Source of the DNA: Glandiceps talaboti
Taxonomy: Eukaryota; Hemichordata; Enteropneusta; Spengelidae
Direction: 5' to 3'
Assembly: GCF_964340395.1 (NCBI RefSeq)
Contig: NC_135553.1
Coordinates: 24,336,449-24,400,448 of the forward strand
DNA length: 64,000 bases
Below are positions 24,203 through 64,000 of the stretch, one piece after another (positions within the stretch are counted from its first letter, which is position 1; every line of letters starts with the position of its first letter). A model generated the notes under the pieces. That model was not told where the DNA came from, did no database searches, and was given only the letters and a program-made list of their open reading frames with translations. Both the position numbers and the translations under genes were made by a program.

Positions 24203-24264
24203 TATCCGTGGCTTTGAATCTGATTATTTAGTGAAGGATATCGTCAGACTCAAAGTCACGGATA
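24203..24264. repeat. Inverted repeat, 21-bp stem
   Basis: TATCCGTGGCTTTGAATCTG (24203-24222) pairs with the reverse complement at 24244-24264 with two mismatches, around a loop of about 20 bp. It is probably a short foldback element remnant. Confidence 0.65.
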
Positions 24265-24778
24265 CGTTTTACACTAGTACTTTAGCGCAGGGCATTGGCC
24301 TAGGATATCGCCATAGCATAAGCTTACATGTGAACACATACATGGCGCTCGCGCATTTCAGTAATTAAAGGTCACTTTACTGTTATGCATTTTCGTTTGG
24401 ACAAAGTCGACCGATCATTTATTCTGTAGTTACAAAGGATTCGGCTTTGATTTCGTTGTTCATCATAACACTTTTGTTGTGGGTATGGTTTATAAACATT
24501 GTTGAAGCCCTGAGCTGTTGTGGGTGTACTACTGTCGTCATAGTAACTAGCATGTGACGATCCAGGTCCAGTGCCGAGCTCTGTGTCTGTGTGTCGTTCC
24601 TGTATTTATGTCAATCACGACCAACGTGAAAACACAGAGAGCTCTGAGGTACAACTCGTAACTATCTGTCTGTTCTCGACGCTGTAATCTTCTGTGGAAA
24701 CTGCAACTCTTGGTACTAGAACACGTTATACATTGCCTCATTGAAGATGTGTCGGCAATAAGCCTCAAATTTACTTGA

Positions 24779-24966
24779 TTATGGCGGCTTCCCGGTGAAA
24801 CATTTTACCAGCCTGTCGTCGCGTCGATATATATACTTTTCGACAGTGAACAGACCGAGCTGCAGTTCGCCGAGCCTGCTGTCCTGACGTTTACAGTAGC
24901 TGCGTGTGACCGTTTGGCTGTTTCTACATTATATATATATTTTTTTTAGACTTTTGACTCTCAACT
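24779..24966 (+). promoter_or_regulatory. Putative PP1 promoter and 5'UTR
   Basis: This CpG-richer block upstream of the PP1 start has ATGGCGGC at 24781-24788 (YY1-like, the same octamer as in the USP promoter), a TATA-like GATATATATAC near 24827-24837, a CAGT near 24845, and a TGACGT half-CRE near 24887. A second TATATATATA run followed by TTTTTTTTAG (ending at 24949) could instead be a 3' splice site of a 5'UTR intron. The transcription start is not determined. Confidence 0.45.
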
Positions 24967-63515
<38,549 letters not shown>

Positions 63516-63579
63516 GTAAGTCACTCTTTACTGGCTTATCACAAATTGTATACATTGTGCTAATGCATACATAGTAGTT

Positions 63580-63930
63580 GTATTTTTACTGCAGTGCAAT
63601 ATTACCAAAAACATTACTGCTTACCTGCTTACCCAAGGGAACAATTCCTCCTTGAACACAAAATCATGCAATCACACAGTAAGATTGTTATGGAAATTTC
63701 CCATATCGGATTACTATGTGTCATAACAGAACCCTGTGCCACATTAGTGCCAGTCTTGGCACTCAGGGATATTTGCACTCATGATTGCAGTATTTTCTGC
63801 TGCACTGTCATCCACTATGCTCGTGATAGTATAACCGTAGAGAATAATGTAAGTGCTCGTGCAAATACCCAGATTACGCCATACTGGCACTCACACTTCA
63901 TGAGATTCTGTCATACTATTCTACCTGCTC
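63580..63930. mobile_element. AGAACCCCATG palindromic element, copy C
   Basis: The palindromic core is 63721-63920 (CATAACAGAACCCTGTGCC against CATGAGATTCTGTCATA, with inner GCACTCAGGGATATTTGCAC). The outer part TTTTTACTGCAGTGCAAT is shared with copy A. It sits immediately downstream of PP1 exon 7. Confidence 0.75.
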
Positions 63931-64000
63931 AAGCACGATATGATATGACCATTATTAGTTAACAAGTGCAAGTGTTTCATCGTTTAGATGAAATGTATTC

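Overview
This is an AT-rich eukaryotic nuclear window carrying parts of two spliced genes of animal type. The invertebrate origin is inferred from three things: intron-rich genes with GT-AG splice sites, a tRNA-derived SINE ending in an ATT/AGT microsatellite tail, and very dense foldback (MITE-like) DNA elements, CR1/jockey-like LINE relics and microsatellites with many ACATGTACATGT stretches. A marine invertebrate (mollusc, hemichordate, cephalochordate or similar) fits best. I cannot name the species. No bacterial or viral genes, rRNA, functional tRNA or CRISPR array were seen.

Gene 1 is on the minus strand. Its first coding exon is 13656-14585 (310 codons) and encodes the N-terminus of a ubiquitin-specific protease of the USP31/USP43 type, including the catalytic Cys box. 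The promoter side lies at about 14590-14720. The remaining catalytic exons were not found at 1-13655 and must lie beyond the left edge, so 1-13655 is read as intron 1. It is filled with repeats: an inverted SINE pair, a TA-flanked foldback element of 427 bp, a 65-bp minisatellite and a hAT-like element.

The divergent intergenic stretch 14720-24780 holds a degraded LINE (15525-16375, minus), a curious 21-bp phased repeat with a perfect 60-bp palindrome (18037-19138), a decayed coiled-coil gene fragment (20056-20390), a 242-bp (AATC)n array and several small foldback elements, one with a perfect 9-bp target duplication.

Gene 2 is on the plus strand and encodes a divergent PP1-type serine/threonine phosphatase catalytic subunit. 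Seven coding exons are visible (24967-25044, 55265-55470, 56154-56261, 61683-61771, 62068-62216, 62395-62508, 63372-63515). They give 296 continuous residues with every metal-ligand motif intact. The C-terminal exon lies beyond the right edge. Intron 1 is 30.2 kb and holds most of the repeat landscape: a piggyBac-type element with TTAA ends (37223-38842), a 167-bp MITE with a 9-bp target duplication (34971-35137), many palindromic elements, a TATTG array and an 0.8-kb CTA/CCA array about 500 bp before exon 2.

The two genes are transcribed away from each other and I see no functional link between them. The most unusual things here are structural: an exceptional density of foldback elements (more than 15), nested insertions, the 21-bp phased repeat that reads as a 7-residue periodicity, and the perfect palindrome.
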